The position numbers and the translations under genes are program-made. From positions 1 through 41,874 of the forward strand of contig NZ_JADPKY010000153.1 in the NCBI RefSeq assembly GCF_023074185.1: a DNA stretch of 41,874 bases, written 5' to 3'. This stretch comes from Bradyrhizobium sp. 132 (lineage in GTDB: Bacteria; Pseudomonadota; Alphaproteobacteria; Rhizobiales; Xanthobacteraceae). The notes beneath the pieces were generated by a model. That model worked only from the letters and a program-made list of their open reading frames with translations, was not told where the DNA came from and searched no databases. Positions 24,515-32,065 of the stretch are shown here, one piece after another. Every line of letters starts with the position of its first letter. Position 1 is the stretch's first letter.

Positions 24515-25665
24515 TGAAGCTCGCCTTTCGTCTCCTCGATCAAGGCTTCGAGCATTGCACGCACGCCGTCCTCCCCCACGTTAAGCGTCAGTGAAATTCG
24601 CAACCGGGCCGTGCCCGCCGGGACGGTTGGCGGCCGGATTCCGCGGATATCGAACCCGCGAGCCTGCAATGCAGAGGCGAGCCGCATCGTGCGCGCATTG
24701 TCGCCTACGATGCATGGTACGATCTGCGAATCCGAAGGACTTTTCCAGCCGCGCTCTCTCATCTCCCGATGCGAGAACGCGACCAGCTTGGTGAGACGCT
24801 GCTGTCGCTCGGGTTCCTGCTGCAGGATCAGAATCGCCTCCCTCACGGCGACAGCCATCAGCGGCGATGGCGCGGTCGCGAAGATGAATGGACGGCAACG
24901 ATTGACCATAAAGTCTCGCAGCACGCCGGACGCAGTGACGAGCGCGCCGGCCGCGCCCAGCGCCTTGCCGCAGGTATGAACGACCAGCAGATTTTCGCGT
25001 CCCTCATAGGGCGCGGTGAGCCCTCGTCCCTGCTCGCCGTAAACGCCTGTTGCGTGGGCCTCATCTACCATCAGGAACGCATCATGCCGGTCGGCGAGCG
25101 CGAACATATCCTTGAGAGGCGCAAAGTCGCCGTCCATACTGTAGAGACTTTCGACCACGATCCAGATGCGGCCCATTCCGCCATCGGCCCGCCAACCACG
25201 AATCGTGCTTTCGACCGACTCCGGATCGTTATGCGCGCTTGTCCGAAAGTCGGCCCGGCCAGCTCGCGCGCCTTCATGAATACTCGCGTGCACCAGGGAA
25301 TCGAGAACGAGCAAATCGCCCCGCTGCGGCAGCGTTGTCAGGACAGCGAAATTTGCAACATAACCGCCGCCAAAGAAAAGCGCTGTCTCCGCCGCAAAGA
25401 AACTTGCAGCTTCTGCTTCGAGACGTTCGTGCTCCTCGCAATTGCCGCGCAAAAGCCGCGACCCGCCGGCACCGATCGGTGTACCGGCCTCGAGCGCGTC
25501 CAAGACAGCCTTTTTCAAGCGCGGCGCGCTTGCCAGCGCGAGATAGTCGTTCGACGCGAAATCGATCCCCGCACGCGGCTTGAGGCCGCGCAGCCGGTCG
25601 TCGTCTTTCAGGGCATGCAAGGCTACGACATAATCGGCAACTTTGGTCGCATGGATTGGATTCAT
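24511..25665 (-). CDS. bioF: BioF, 8-amino-7-oxononanoate synthase
   Basis: 384 residues. This alpha-oxoamine synthase condenses pimeloyl thioester and alanine to 8-amino-7-oxononanoate, using pyridoxal phosphate. Seen: FASNDYLALA near 36-45, GAGGSRLLRGN near 65-75, DSLVHASIHEGAR near 122-134, DEAHATGVYGEQGRG at 201-215 and the PLP lysine in HTCGKALGAAG (Lys234). It lies between panD (70 bases upstream) and bioD (4-base overlap). Confidence 0.97.
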   Translation of the reverse strand: MNPIHATKVADYVVALHALKDDDRLRGLKPRAGIDFASNDYLALASAPRLKKAVLDALEAGTPIGAGGSRLLRGNCEEHERLEAEAASFFAAETALFFGGGYVANFAVLTTLPQRGDLLVLDSLVHASIHEGARAGRADFRTSAHNDPESVESTIRGWRADGGMGRIWIVVESLYSMDGDFAPLKDMFALADRHDAFLMVDEAHATGVYGEQGRGLTAPYEGRENLLVVHTCGKALGAAGALVTASGVLRDFMVNRCRPFIFATAPSPLMAVAVREAILILQQEPERQQRLTKLVAFSHREMRERGWKSPSDSQIVPCIVGDNARTMRLASALQARGFDIRGIRPPTVPAGTARLRISLTLNVGEDGVRAMLEALIEETKGELQ

Positions 25666-25735
25666 TCTTCACTCGGACAGTATGATCGGTGTCTCAAGGG
25701 TTCTGATGGCAGGGAAGAACTTCGGGCCCGCGGCT

Positions 25736-26089
25736 TCAGCCTGGCAAGATGCGATTGTCTCGGTCGACCAGCACAACGTGCGGCTTGAACGTTTTTGCGT
25801 CGGCTTCGTCAAAGGAGGCATATGCAACGATAATAACTTTGTCTCCGGGCATGGCGAGACGGGCAGCCGCACCATTCAGACCTATGATACCTGACCCTGT
25901 AGGCGCTTCGATCACATAGGTGGCAAACCGCGCTCCAGTGTCGATGTTGTAGATTTCAACGCGTTCGTTGATCAAGAATCCCGCAGCATTCAACAGCGCA
26001 CGGTCAATCGAAATCGAACCTTCATAGTGCAGGTCGGCTTCGGTGACCGAGGCGCGATGGATTTTGCCTTTCATCAACCTAATCTGCAT
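25736..26089 (-). CDS. panD: PanD, aspartate 1-decarboxylase
   Basis: 117 residues. PanD makes beta-alanine from aspartate for pantothenate and CoA, with a pyruvoyl cofactor formed by self-cleavage. The cleavage site is YEGSISID, between Gly24 and Ser25. IYNIDTGARFATYVIEAP and GLNGAAARLAMPGDKVIIVAY complete the barrel, with the Asn and Tyr residues of the active site retained. A second ATG five codons in (MKGKIHRA) is an alternative start. It sits inside the biotin operon, 49 bases after bioB, so both vitamin pathways would be co-regulated by BioR here. A panC remnant lies at 31.2-31.6 kb. Confidence 0.96.
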   Translation of the reverse strand: MQIRLMKGKIHRASVTEADLHYEGSISIDRALLNAAGFLINERVEIYNIDTGARFATYVIEAPTGSGIIGLNGAAARLAMPGDKVIIVAYASFDEADAKTFKPHVVLVDRDNRILPG

Positions 26090-26138
26090 TTCTCGCCCAA
26101 GCTGGATTTGCGCGCGGCCGCGCGCTGCTCTGATTGAT

Positions 26139-27134
26139 TCAGGCCAGGCTGGACGCGATGCCGAGCCGGTCCAGCAAGTTCGCGTCGCGATCGCGCTGCG
26201 GGTTCTTCGTGGTCAAGAGCGTGTCGCCGATGAAGATCGAATTCGCGCCGGCAAAAAAGCACAGCGCTTGCAGTTCATCGGTCATATACTGCCGTCCAGC
26301 GGACAACCGGACGACGCTCTTCGGCATCATGATCCGAGCGGTCGCCACCAGGCGGACCAGCGCAAAGGGTTCGGGACGCTCCGCGGTGTCGTTCACGGGC
26401 ACGCCCTCGACCTCGTTCCACATGTTGATTGGAACGCTCTCTGGATGGCTGGGGAGATTGGCGAGCAGCACGAGCATGCCAAGGCGGTCCTCGACGCGCT
26501 CGCCCATGCCGACAATGCCGCCGCTGCACACCTTGATGCCGGCCTCTCGAACATGTGCGAGTGTGTCGATGCGATCCTGCAAGGTACGGGTGCTGATGAT
26601 CTTGCCGTAGAACTCCGGCGAGGTGTCGACGTTGTGATTGTAGAAGTCGAGTCCAGCCTCAAAGAGCTGTATGGCCTGGTTCGGGGTCAGCATGCCGAGC
26701 GTGACGCAGGTTTCCATTCCAAGACCTTTGACCGCGCTAACCATATAGCAGACCTGATCGAGATCGCGGTCTTTTGGACTGCGCCAGGCCGCGGCCATGC
26801 AGAAGCGGCTCGCGCCGGCATCTTTGGCGCGCTGTGCGCTGGCGACCACATCGGCGCAATCCATCAGGCGGGTCGCTTTCAGACCGGTCTGGTAATGCGC
26901 GCTCTGGGAGCAGTAGCCGCAATCTTCCGGACAGCCGCCCGTCTTGATGCTGAGCAGGCTTGCGGTTTGGACGTGGTTTGGATCGAAGTTGTCGCGGTGA
27001 ACGCTTTGCGCCCGAAACATCAGGTCGGCAAACGGCAGGCTATAGAGCGCTTGGGCCTCGGGGCGCTCCCAGTTACTGCGAACCTGTGCGCCGTTTCTAC
27101 TGGCGTTCCGCTCTACTCTCCCAGAGGCAATCAT
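26139..27134 (-). CDS. bioB: BioB, biotin synthase
   Basis: 331 residues. A radical SAM enzyme that inserts sulphur into dethiobiotin. The radical SAM cluster motif is CPEDCGYC (Cys68, Cys72, Cys75). CMAAAWRSPKDRD and ETCVTLGMLTPNQA, then YNHNVDTSPEFY and ICSGGIVGMGE-like CSGGIVGMGERVEDR, are the remaining family landmarks. AAGGAA precedes the ATG by 11 bases. It is the first gene of the operon and shares a promoter region of about 125 bases with the divergent bioR, which contains operator-like sites. Confidence 0.97.
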   Translation of the reverse strand: MIASGRVERNASRNGAQVRSNWERPEAQALYSLPFADLMFRAQSVHRDNFDPNHVQTASLLSIKTGGCPEDCGYCSQSAHYQTGLKATRLMDCADVVASAQRAKDAGASRFCMAAAWRSPKDRDLDQVCYMVSAVKGLGMETCVTLGMLTPNQAIQLFEAGLDFYNHNVDTSPEFYGKIISTRTLQDRIDTLAHVREAGIKVCSGGIVGMGERVEDRLGMLVLLANLPSHPESVPINMWNEVEGVPVNDTAERPEPFALVRLVATARIMMPKSVVRLSAGRQYMTDELQALCFFAGANSIFIGDTLLTTKNPQRDRDANLLDRLGIASSLA

Positions 27135-27162
27135 TTAGACTTGCGTTCCTTACCATGAAAGA

Positions 27163-27172
27163 TCATAGATAA
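27163..27172. promoter_or_regulatory. BioR-type operator, site 1
   Basis: TCATAGATAA, the reverse complement of site 2, close to the BioR consensus known in alphaproteobacteria (about TTATCTATAA). It lies 28 bases upstream of the bioB ATG, where it could block transcription. Confidence 0.7.
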
Positions 27173-27181
27173 TGCCGACGA

Positions 27182-27191
27182 TTATCTATGA
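27182..27191. promoter_or_regulatory. BioR-type operator, site 2
   Basis: TTATCTATGA forms with site 1 an inverted pair separated by nine bases, so a dimer or two dimers could bind between bioB and bioR. Confidence 0.7.
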
Positions 27192-27247
27192 TCGTTGGTC
27201 ATGATCTTGATGCTAATCCACGCCGCCCGCAAACGCACCCACTTTTT

Positions 27248-27264
27248 TGATAGATAATCTATGA
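27248..27264. promoter_or_regulatory. BioR-type operator overlapping the regulator start
   Basis: TGATAGATAA (27248-27257) overlaps TAATCTATGA (27255-27264), giving a near-palindrome whose right half includes the first ATG of the regulator. This points to autorepression by direct occlusion of the transcription or translation start. Confidence 0.65.
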
Positions 27265-27899
27265 TGATCGACGGCGAGAGTACGACTGTTGCCTCGCGCA
27301 TTGCCGAGTCAATCGGAGAGCGCATCATCAGCGGCGCCATCCAGCCAGATGCCCCGCTGCGGCAGGATCATGTCGCGCGGGAGTTCAAGTCGAGCCACGT
27401 CCCGGTACGCGAGGCTTTTCGGCAATTGGAGGCGCAACATCTTGTCGTTGCTGTGCCCCGTCGCGGCGTTCGGGTTGCCCCGCTTGATACCACTTCAGTG
27501 AAAGAGATCGCCGAGATGCGTGCCGCGCTCGAAGTGGTCGCATTGCGCAATGCGGCGCCAAAGTTCACATCCACCCATTTGGCACGAATTGAGCTTGCCC
27601 TGATTGAAGGAGACAATGCCCAGACGATTCAGGATTTTGAGATGGCCAACCGCGCCTTTCACCAGGCGCTGGTGGCGCCGTGCGCGATGCCGCGCCTGCT
27701 CGCCAGTCTCGACGGACTACAGCTTGCAAATTCGCGATTGGTGTTCGCGATGGCGCGCAATGCTGGGGGGCGACCGCGATCCAATCAGGATCACCGCCTG
27801 ATTCTGCAGGCACTGCGAGCGCGCAACGTCGATCAAGCTTGCAACCTGCTCGCGCGGCACATTCAAACGATTGAGCGGCTTGCCCTTCCCGCGTCCTGA
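27261..27899 (+). CDS. bioR: BioR-type GntR/FCD transcription regulator of biotin genes
   Basis: 212 residues. The N-terminal GntR winged helix spans about 8-75: AESIGERIISGAIQPDAPL, then DHVAREFKSSHVPVREAFRQ and LEAQHLVVAVPRRGVRVAPL. The FCD C-terminal domain at about 80-205 has EIAEMRAALEVVALRNA and a final HIQTIERL helix. BioR proteins of alphaproteobacteria repress biotin genes from TTATCTATAA-like sites. Such sites are in the promoter here, and the gene is divergent from bioB, which together make the assignment strong. A second ATG one codon in is possible. No Shine-Dalgarno is visible because the operator occupies that place. Confidence 0.9.
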   Translation: MMIDGESTTVASRIAESIGERIISGAIQPDAPLRQDHVAREFKSSHVPVREAFRQLEAQHLVVAVPRRGVRVAPLDTTSVKEIAEMRAALEVVALRNAAPKFTSTHLARIELALIEGDNAQTIQDFEMANRAFHQALVAPCAMPRLLASLDGLQLANSRLVFAMARNAGGRPRSNQDHRLILQALRARNVDQACNLLARHIQTIERLALPAS

Positions 27900-28063
27900 C
27901 CAGAATGAGATCTGGCGGGCTCCGCTTCAGACGGCGGGCCATCGCAAGAGTGTCAAACCCCTCTGTGTTTGCCGCGCGAGGTGGCATGTGGCGCTAGCGT
28001 TGCAGCGGGCTCGATTCCAAGATAGCTATGCGACCTGCTCGCGATTTTAACCTATGGCCAATC

Positions 28064-28423
28064 ATGATCCGTCACATTGTCTTGTTTACCGCCAAAGATA
28101 AGGCCCATATCGACCAAATGATCGAAGGCCTATCGCTTCTCACCAGGATCTCGCATGCCCGGCGGCTCGAGATTGCTCGCAATCGCAAGGCCGACCAGTT
28201 CGGCAACGATATCGACGTCGTGGTCTATGGTGAGTTCGACAACGAGACGGAACTCGCAGCCTATAAAGCGCATGATCTCTACCAGGAATCGATCAGGCGA
28301 GCACGACCACTGCGCGAGCTGCGCCTCGCGGCCGACTATGACGTATCAACAGATGCGCGTTTCGTCTCAGCGGCAGGCGTAGTCCAACTTAGTCCGCGCA
28401 TCGTATCCCCCGACGGGGCTTAG
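28064..28423 (+). CDS. Dabb-domain protein (stress-responsive alpha/beta barrel)
   Basis: 119 residues from the ATG at 28064. MIRHIVLFTAKDKAHIDQMI, an ISHARRLEIARN strand, VVVYGEFDNETELAAYKAHD and LYQESIRRARPL are the dimeric ferredoxin-like Dabb pattern (HxxxF start, Y/H-x-x-H near the end). These proteins often act as cyclases or stress proteins; here the role is unknown. A 12-residue upstream extension is open but has no better start signal. Located between bioR and pabB on the same strand. Confidence 0.8.
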   Translation: MIRHIVLFTAKDKAHIDQMIEGLSLLTRISHARRLEIARNRKADQFGNDIDVVVYGEFDNETELAAYKAHDLYQESIRRARPLRELRLAADYDVSTDARFVSAAGVVQLSPRIVSPDGA

Positions 28424-28538
28424 TCTGACAGTCAATCTCGAGAGCTTGCGGCGCTCCGACCAGCGTCGCTCTCGTTGTGGTCGGGATCATAATCGAAGCG
28501 TGTCTAACAGCACGCCAGTCAGCGGTGACTCATAGGCG

Positions 28539-29933
28539 ATGCACGTCCGTGAACTACAGTGGATTGAGCCTATCAAAGCGGTGCAATGTCTCGCGCATCG
28601 ACCGCACCTCTCGTTTCTCGATAGCGCAGCAACGCATGAGTTGCTCGGGCGTTACTCATATGTGACCTGCGATCCATTCAGCACCTACATAGTCGCGGGT
28701 GGACGGGCGAGTTGCGACGGCGAAGATATCGATGGCGATCCATGGGAAGTTCTTCGCACTCTTCTCGCCAACTATCCGCAAGAGCATCGTCCCGATCTCC
28801 CGCCATTTCAGGCAGGCGCGGCTGGCTTCTTCGCTTACGATTTGAACAGGACGCTGGAGCGATTGCCGGCGCCGGCAATTCCCGGTCAGCGTTTACCCCA
28901 TTCCATTCTGCATCTTTACGACGTGGTCGTCAGCTACGACCACCGGAACAACAGATGCTGGATCGTCTCGACCGGATGGCCGGAGCAGGATCCCGCACGT
29001 CGCGGCGAGCGCGCACGTCGTCGAGCCGATGAGTTCGCAGCCCTGCTTGCCAACCCAAAGTCGCCGCGGATCGTGCTCCCCGGCAGAGCGGGTGCATGGA
29101 ATTCAAACTTCAGCCGAGAAGCATACATTGCGGCGGTACAGCGCGTCATCGACTTGATTCTGGCCGGAGACCTCTTCCAAGCCAACATTGCGCAGCGCTT
29201 CACGGCCAGGCTGTCGACTATATTCGATCCGCTCACCTTCTATCGTCAACTGCGGTCATTGAACCCGGCACCCTTTGGGGCCCTCCTGCGGTACGGAAAG
29301 CTGACCATCGCATCGAGCTCGCCTGAGCGATTCCTGAAGCTCGACGGAACAAAGGTCGAAACACGACCGATCAAAGGCACGATCGCGCGTTCGGCTGACT
29401 CCAACGAAGACCAGCGCCGCGCTAACGTGCTCGTTGCGTCCGAAAAGGATCGTGCCGAGAACATTATGATCGTCGACCTCCTGCGCAACGATCTATCACG
29501 TGTTTGCACTCCACATTCAGTCGACGTTCCAGCCCTGTGCGATCTCGAGTCCTATGCCTCAGTGCATCACCTCGTCTCCATCGTTACGGGTACACTCGCG
29601 GGAGACGAAGATGCGGTCACCCTACTGCGAGCTTGCTTTCCTGGTGGCTCCATTACGGGGGCCCCCAAGGTGCGAGCGATGCAGATAATTACGGAAATCG
29701 AGCGTGTGGCGCGCGAGGTCTATTGCGGGGCGATCGGTTTCATCGGCTTCAACGGGCAGATGGATACGAATATCGCGATCCGCACTGTAACGATCGACGA
29801 CGATATGGCTGTATTTCATGCAGGTAGCGGTATAACGGCGATGTCGGACCCGGCGGCAGAATACGAGGAGACGCTTGCCAAGGCGCAGCGAATCTTTGAC
29901 GCATTTGGTGCTGAAACATCCGGTGCGCTTTGA
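28539..29933 (+). CDS. pabB: PabB, aminodeoxychorismate synthase component I
   Basis: 464 residues of the chorismate-binding family. PIKGT at 277-281 carries Lys279, the residue that distinguishes PabB (aminodeoxychorismate) from TrpE (PIAGT), so it is read as a PabB that serves p-aminobenzoate and folate. Other motifs: DLFQANIAQRF near 211-221, ASSSPERFL near 258-266, and the C-terminal ENIMIVDLLRNDLSRVC, CFPGGSITGAPKVRAM and YCGAIGFIGFNGQMDTNIAIRT. It uses ammonia from the coupled PabA, whose start overlaps its stop. No pabC lyase gene is in the window. Confidence 0.95.
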   Translation: MHVRELQWIEPIKAVQCLAHRPHLSFLDSAATHELLGRYSYVTCDPFSTYIVAGGRASCDGEDIDGDPWEVLRTLLANYPQEHRPDLPPFQAGAAGFFAYDLNRTLERLPAPAIPGQRLPHSILHLYDVVVSYDHRNNRCWIVSTGWPEQDPARRGERARRRADEFAALLANPKSPRIVLPGRAGAWNSNFSREAYIAAVQRVIDLILAGDLFQANIAQRFTARLSTIFDPLTFYRQLRSLNPAPFGALLRYGKLTIASSSPERFLKLDGTKVETRPIKGTIARSADSNEDQRRANVLVASEKDRAENIMIVDLLRNDLSRVCTPHSVDVPALCDLESYASVHHLVSIVTGTLAGDEDAVTLLRACFPGGSITGAPKVRAMQIITEIERVAREVYCGAIGFIGFNGQMDTNIAIRTVTIDDDMAVFHAGSGITAMSDPAAEYEETLAKAQRIFDAFGAETSGAL

Positions 29934-30520
29934 TTGTCATCATCGACAACTACGACTCCTTCGTCTTCAACATTGCGCGCTATTTCCAGGAGCTTGGTGA
30001 AGCAACGGAAGTATTCCGGAACGACGTGGTCAGCGTCAGCGACCTCATTGACCTCAAGCCGCGCGCACTCGTCATCTCCCCCGGTCCGTGCACTCCAATT
30101 GAGGCTGGAGTATCTACGGCCCTCGTCCGTGAACTTTCGGGTCGCGTTCCAATTCTCGGCATCTGCCTCGGACACCAGTGTATTGGGAGCGTATTCGGCG
30201 GACGGGTGGCGCGTGCACGTTGCCCTATGCACGGTCGGTCCTCGTATGTAACGCATGACGGCCGAGGGCTATTCAGGGAGCTACCGTCGCCACTTTGCGT
30301 TGGTCGCTACCATTCTCTTGTTGTTGAGCTCGATGAGTCATGCGCACCGAATCTTACGGTGAGAGCGCGTTCCGACGAGGGCGAGATCATGGCCCTCGCA
30401 CATCGCTATCAACCAACTTTTGGTGTGCAGTTCCACCCGGAATCGATACTTACCCAAGACGGGCACGTGGTGCTTAAAAACTTCCTGCGACTCGCAGAGA
30501 CTTATCGCGCAGCAGGATAA
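29930..30520 (+). CDS. pabA: PabA, glutamine amidotransferase component II
   Basis: 196 residues, class I glutamine amidotransferase. NYDSFVFNIARYF near 7-19, SPGPCTP near 50-56, the nucleophile in GICLGHQ (Cys79) and VQFHPES (His169, Glu171) form the full catalytic triad. The start is TTG at 29930, overlapping the pabB stop by four bases. The sequence also fits TrpG, but the pairing with PIKGT-bearing PabB points to aminodeoxychorismate synthase. The Ser after GLCLGHQAI-like sequence is CIGSVFGG, within family range. Confidence 0.94.
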   Translation: MIVIIDNYDSFVFNIARYFQELGEATEVFRNDVVSVSDLIDLKPRALVISPGPCTPIEAGVSTALVRELSGRVPILGICLGHQCIGSVFGGRVARARCPMHGRSSYVTHDGRGLFRELPSPLCVGRYHSLVVELDESCAPNLTVRARSDEGEIMALAHRYQPTFGVQFHPESILTQDGHVVLKNFLRLAETYRAAG

Positions 30521-30634
30521 GACAACAACGTGAGGTCGTGGGTTGGAGTGGGGCTGTTATCTCGCGAAGCCAACTATTACCCGGCGGCGGCCAGTGCGAG
30601 GGCGGTCCGCAGCCCGGAAGGTGGGTGCCGCGCT

Positions 30635-31040
30635 GCGGAGAACAGCGCGCTACTACGTTCGTTTCCGCCGGCCGGCGGGGGGCGCTCAGCGACTCATGGG
30701 GCTGGGCTTCGTGCCTCTGCGCTATTTACAACGTTGCGTAGAACAATTTCAGACAGCTGCACAACCAACTGTTTGAGACGCGCAATCTCTTGCTTGCAGC
30801 GTTCAAGCTCGCACTGTTCGTCGCTCATGAGCGACATTTCGCGGCGATCTCTATTTGCTGTAACATGATTCATCTAGATGCACCGGAGTTGACGCTGGTC
30901 GTCGAGCATGCCCCAAGAGATCGTATGCATTTTCGCAATGAGTGGCGAGCTCACGCTTAAATCCTGCGTTTGACTGCTATCGTCAGGGATTTCACCGCCT
31001 CCATCAGAAGCGGCGGGAGACCGATCGATCTGCGACTAAC
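30635..31040 (-). repeat. Dispersed repeat, copy C with intact small gene
   Basis: Contains the block AAATCCTGCGTTTGAC at 30959-30974 with TTTCACCGCCTCC after it, and the GAACAGCGCGC...ACGTTCGTTTCCGCCG block at 30640-30670. Both match copy A at 21.2-21.65 kb, and the first also matches copy B at 22.26-22.35 kb. The element carries the coiled-coil gene 30694-30873. It does not look like a known IS to me. Confidence 0.55.
30694..30873 (-). CDS. Small coiled-coil protein
   Basis: 59 residues. A basic start MNHVTANRDRREMSLMSDEQ is followed by a helix QCELERCKQEIARLKQLVVQ and LSEIVLRNVV with heptad spacing of Leu, Ile and Val, then a Pro-rich tail. An internal Met (MSLMSDEQ) is an alternative start. 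The protein could dimerise. No family known to me, though similar ones seem to recur in Bradyrhizobium symbiosis regions (recollection). Confidence 0.5.
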   Translation of the reverse strand: MNHVTANRDRREMSLMSDEQCELERCKQEIARLKQLVVQLSEIVLRNVVNSAEARSPAP

Positions 31041-31215
31041 TTGTTCGGTAGTCGCGGTCTGACCTTGCCCCGCGGATTTAATCCAGTTTGAAGTTCGCTC
31101 TGGCCCAGGACACGGACTGGAGCATGAAGCGCAGCCGCTTTTCGGAACAGCGGATCATAGGGATCTGCAGGAGCATGGACGGGCGTATCGGGGCAGAGCT
31201 CATAAGCAGCTCGGC

Positions 31216-31590
31216 GCCGCTACGGGGTAGATACGGTCGAGCAATACGTTGTCGATGAGGTGCGTCGAGCCGATGTAGGCTGCCGCGCACAAGGTGGCAG
31301 GCCGATGTAGCGGGCTCTCAACTGGCTCGAGCGTATCGGCGTCGAAGCTCGAGATGTTGCAGGCGGTCGACGGTCTCCAGATATTGTTCGGCGATAACCA
31401 GCAGCTCTTTCCCGTCGCGCTCTCTTGCCTGAAACTCAGCGCGCGCCGCGAAGAGGCCACCTCTGATGGCGCCGGCGCGCCGACGTTCTTCCTGGATGAG
31501 ATACCGGTTGCGACTGCTCATCGCGAGTCCGGTCGGTTTTGCGGATCGTGGGGACTGTGACGATCTCAATTGTGTTTCTTTAGTTATAGG
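31216..31590 (-). pseudogene. panC: panC remnant (pantoate-beta-alanine ligase, C-terminal part)
   Basis: Three minus-strand frames in order match the C-terminal half of PanC: TIEIVTVPTIRK near 31585-31550, then LAMSSRNRYLIQEERRRAGAI at 31520-31450, and DADTLEPV with LHRPATLCAAAYIGSTHLIDNV at 31355-31245. These correspond to the ATP/pantoate motif (REpDGLAMSSRN), the following helix and the final LIDN motif. At least two frameshifts and loss of the N-terminal half make it nonfunctional. With panD in the nearby bio operon it suggests a former biotin-pantothenate cluster. Confidence 0.8.
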
Positions 31591-31760
31591 CCGTCACGAA
31601 TGCATCCCATTCGAGCTTTCGCGAGAGGCGGGATTCCCGCACGGCGAAGACGCTCGATCTTGTCCTGAAAGTTCGTGATATCTCGACCCCGAAGCTCGTG
31701 GAGCCGACTGTAGGGGATCCCGCTTGCCTGCCCGAAATAGCCTTCCGTGTCGACGTACAT
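31584..31760 (-). CDS. Small conserved-looking hypothetical protein
   Basis: 58 residues, MYVDTEGYFGQASGIPYSRL..., ending CIRDGL. A full GGAGGT lies seven bases before the ATG at 31760, the best site in the neighbourhood. A helix RDITNFQDKIERLRRAGIPPL dominates the second half. The 3' end overlaps the decayed panC remnant by a few bases. Family unknown. Confidence 0.55.
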   Translation of the reverse strand: MYVDTEGYFGQASGIPYSRLHELRGRDITNFQDKIERLRRAGIPPLAKARMGCIRDGL

Positions 31761-31970
31761 CGTTCTACCTCCGTGTTCTGCCCGGCGCAGTTTGGCTGGG
31801 CTCGCGGACGCCAATCGGGGTTTTCGCGCGAAAATCCCAAAGGTGGGTCTTCCGGTGGCATCGACGGCCGGGAACCGACATGTGGGGGCTTCAGAGCCGG
31901 CTCACCATGGCGTTCGACCAATGGCGCTAGGTTGTCGCGCCCCTGATTGTCATCGATATTTGATATGACT

Positions 31971-31999
31971 TTATTATCAATATGGTGCGGTGATAATAA
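31971..31999. promoter_or_regulatory. Inverted repeat upstream of hipBA, candidate HipB operator
   Basis: TTATTATCA (31971-31979) and TGATAATAA (31991-31999) are perfect complements separated by 11 bases. HipB proteins bind palindromes upstream of their operon for autorepression. The A+T richness also fits a promoter. Confidence 0.6.
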
Positions 32000-32065
32000 T
32001 AATTATCGACCTTGAAATTGGAGGCATAGCCATGATATAGCATTCTTATCGAAACGACCCTATGA

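Noticed and set aside
26043..27158. Plus-strand open frame of 371 codons over bioB
   Set aside because: Antisense of bioB, which has its full radical SAM motif.
28539..29933. Anthranilate synthase (TrpE) as identity of the chorismate enzyme
   Set aside because: The motif is PIKGT rather than PIAGT, which marks aminodeoxychorismate synthase.
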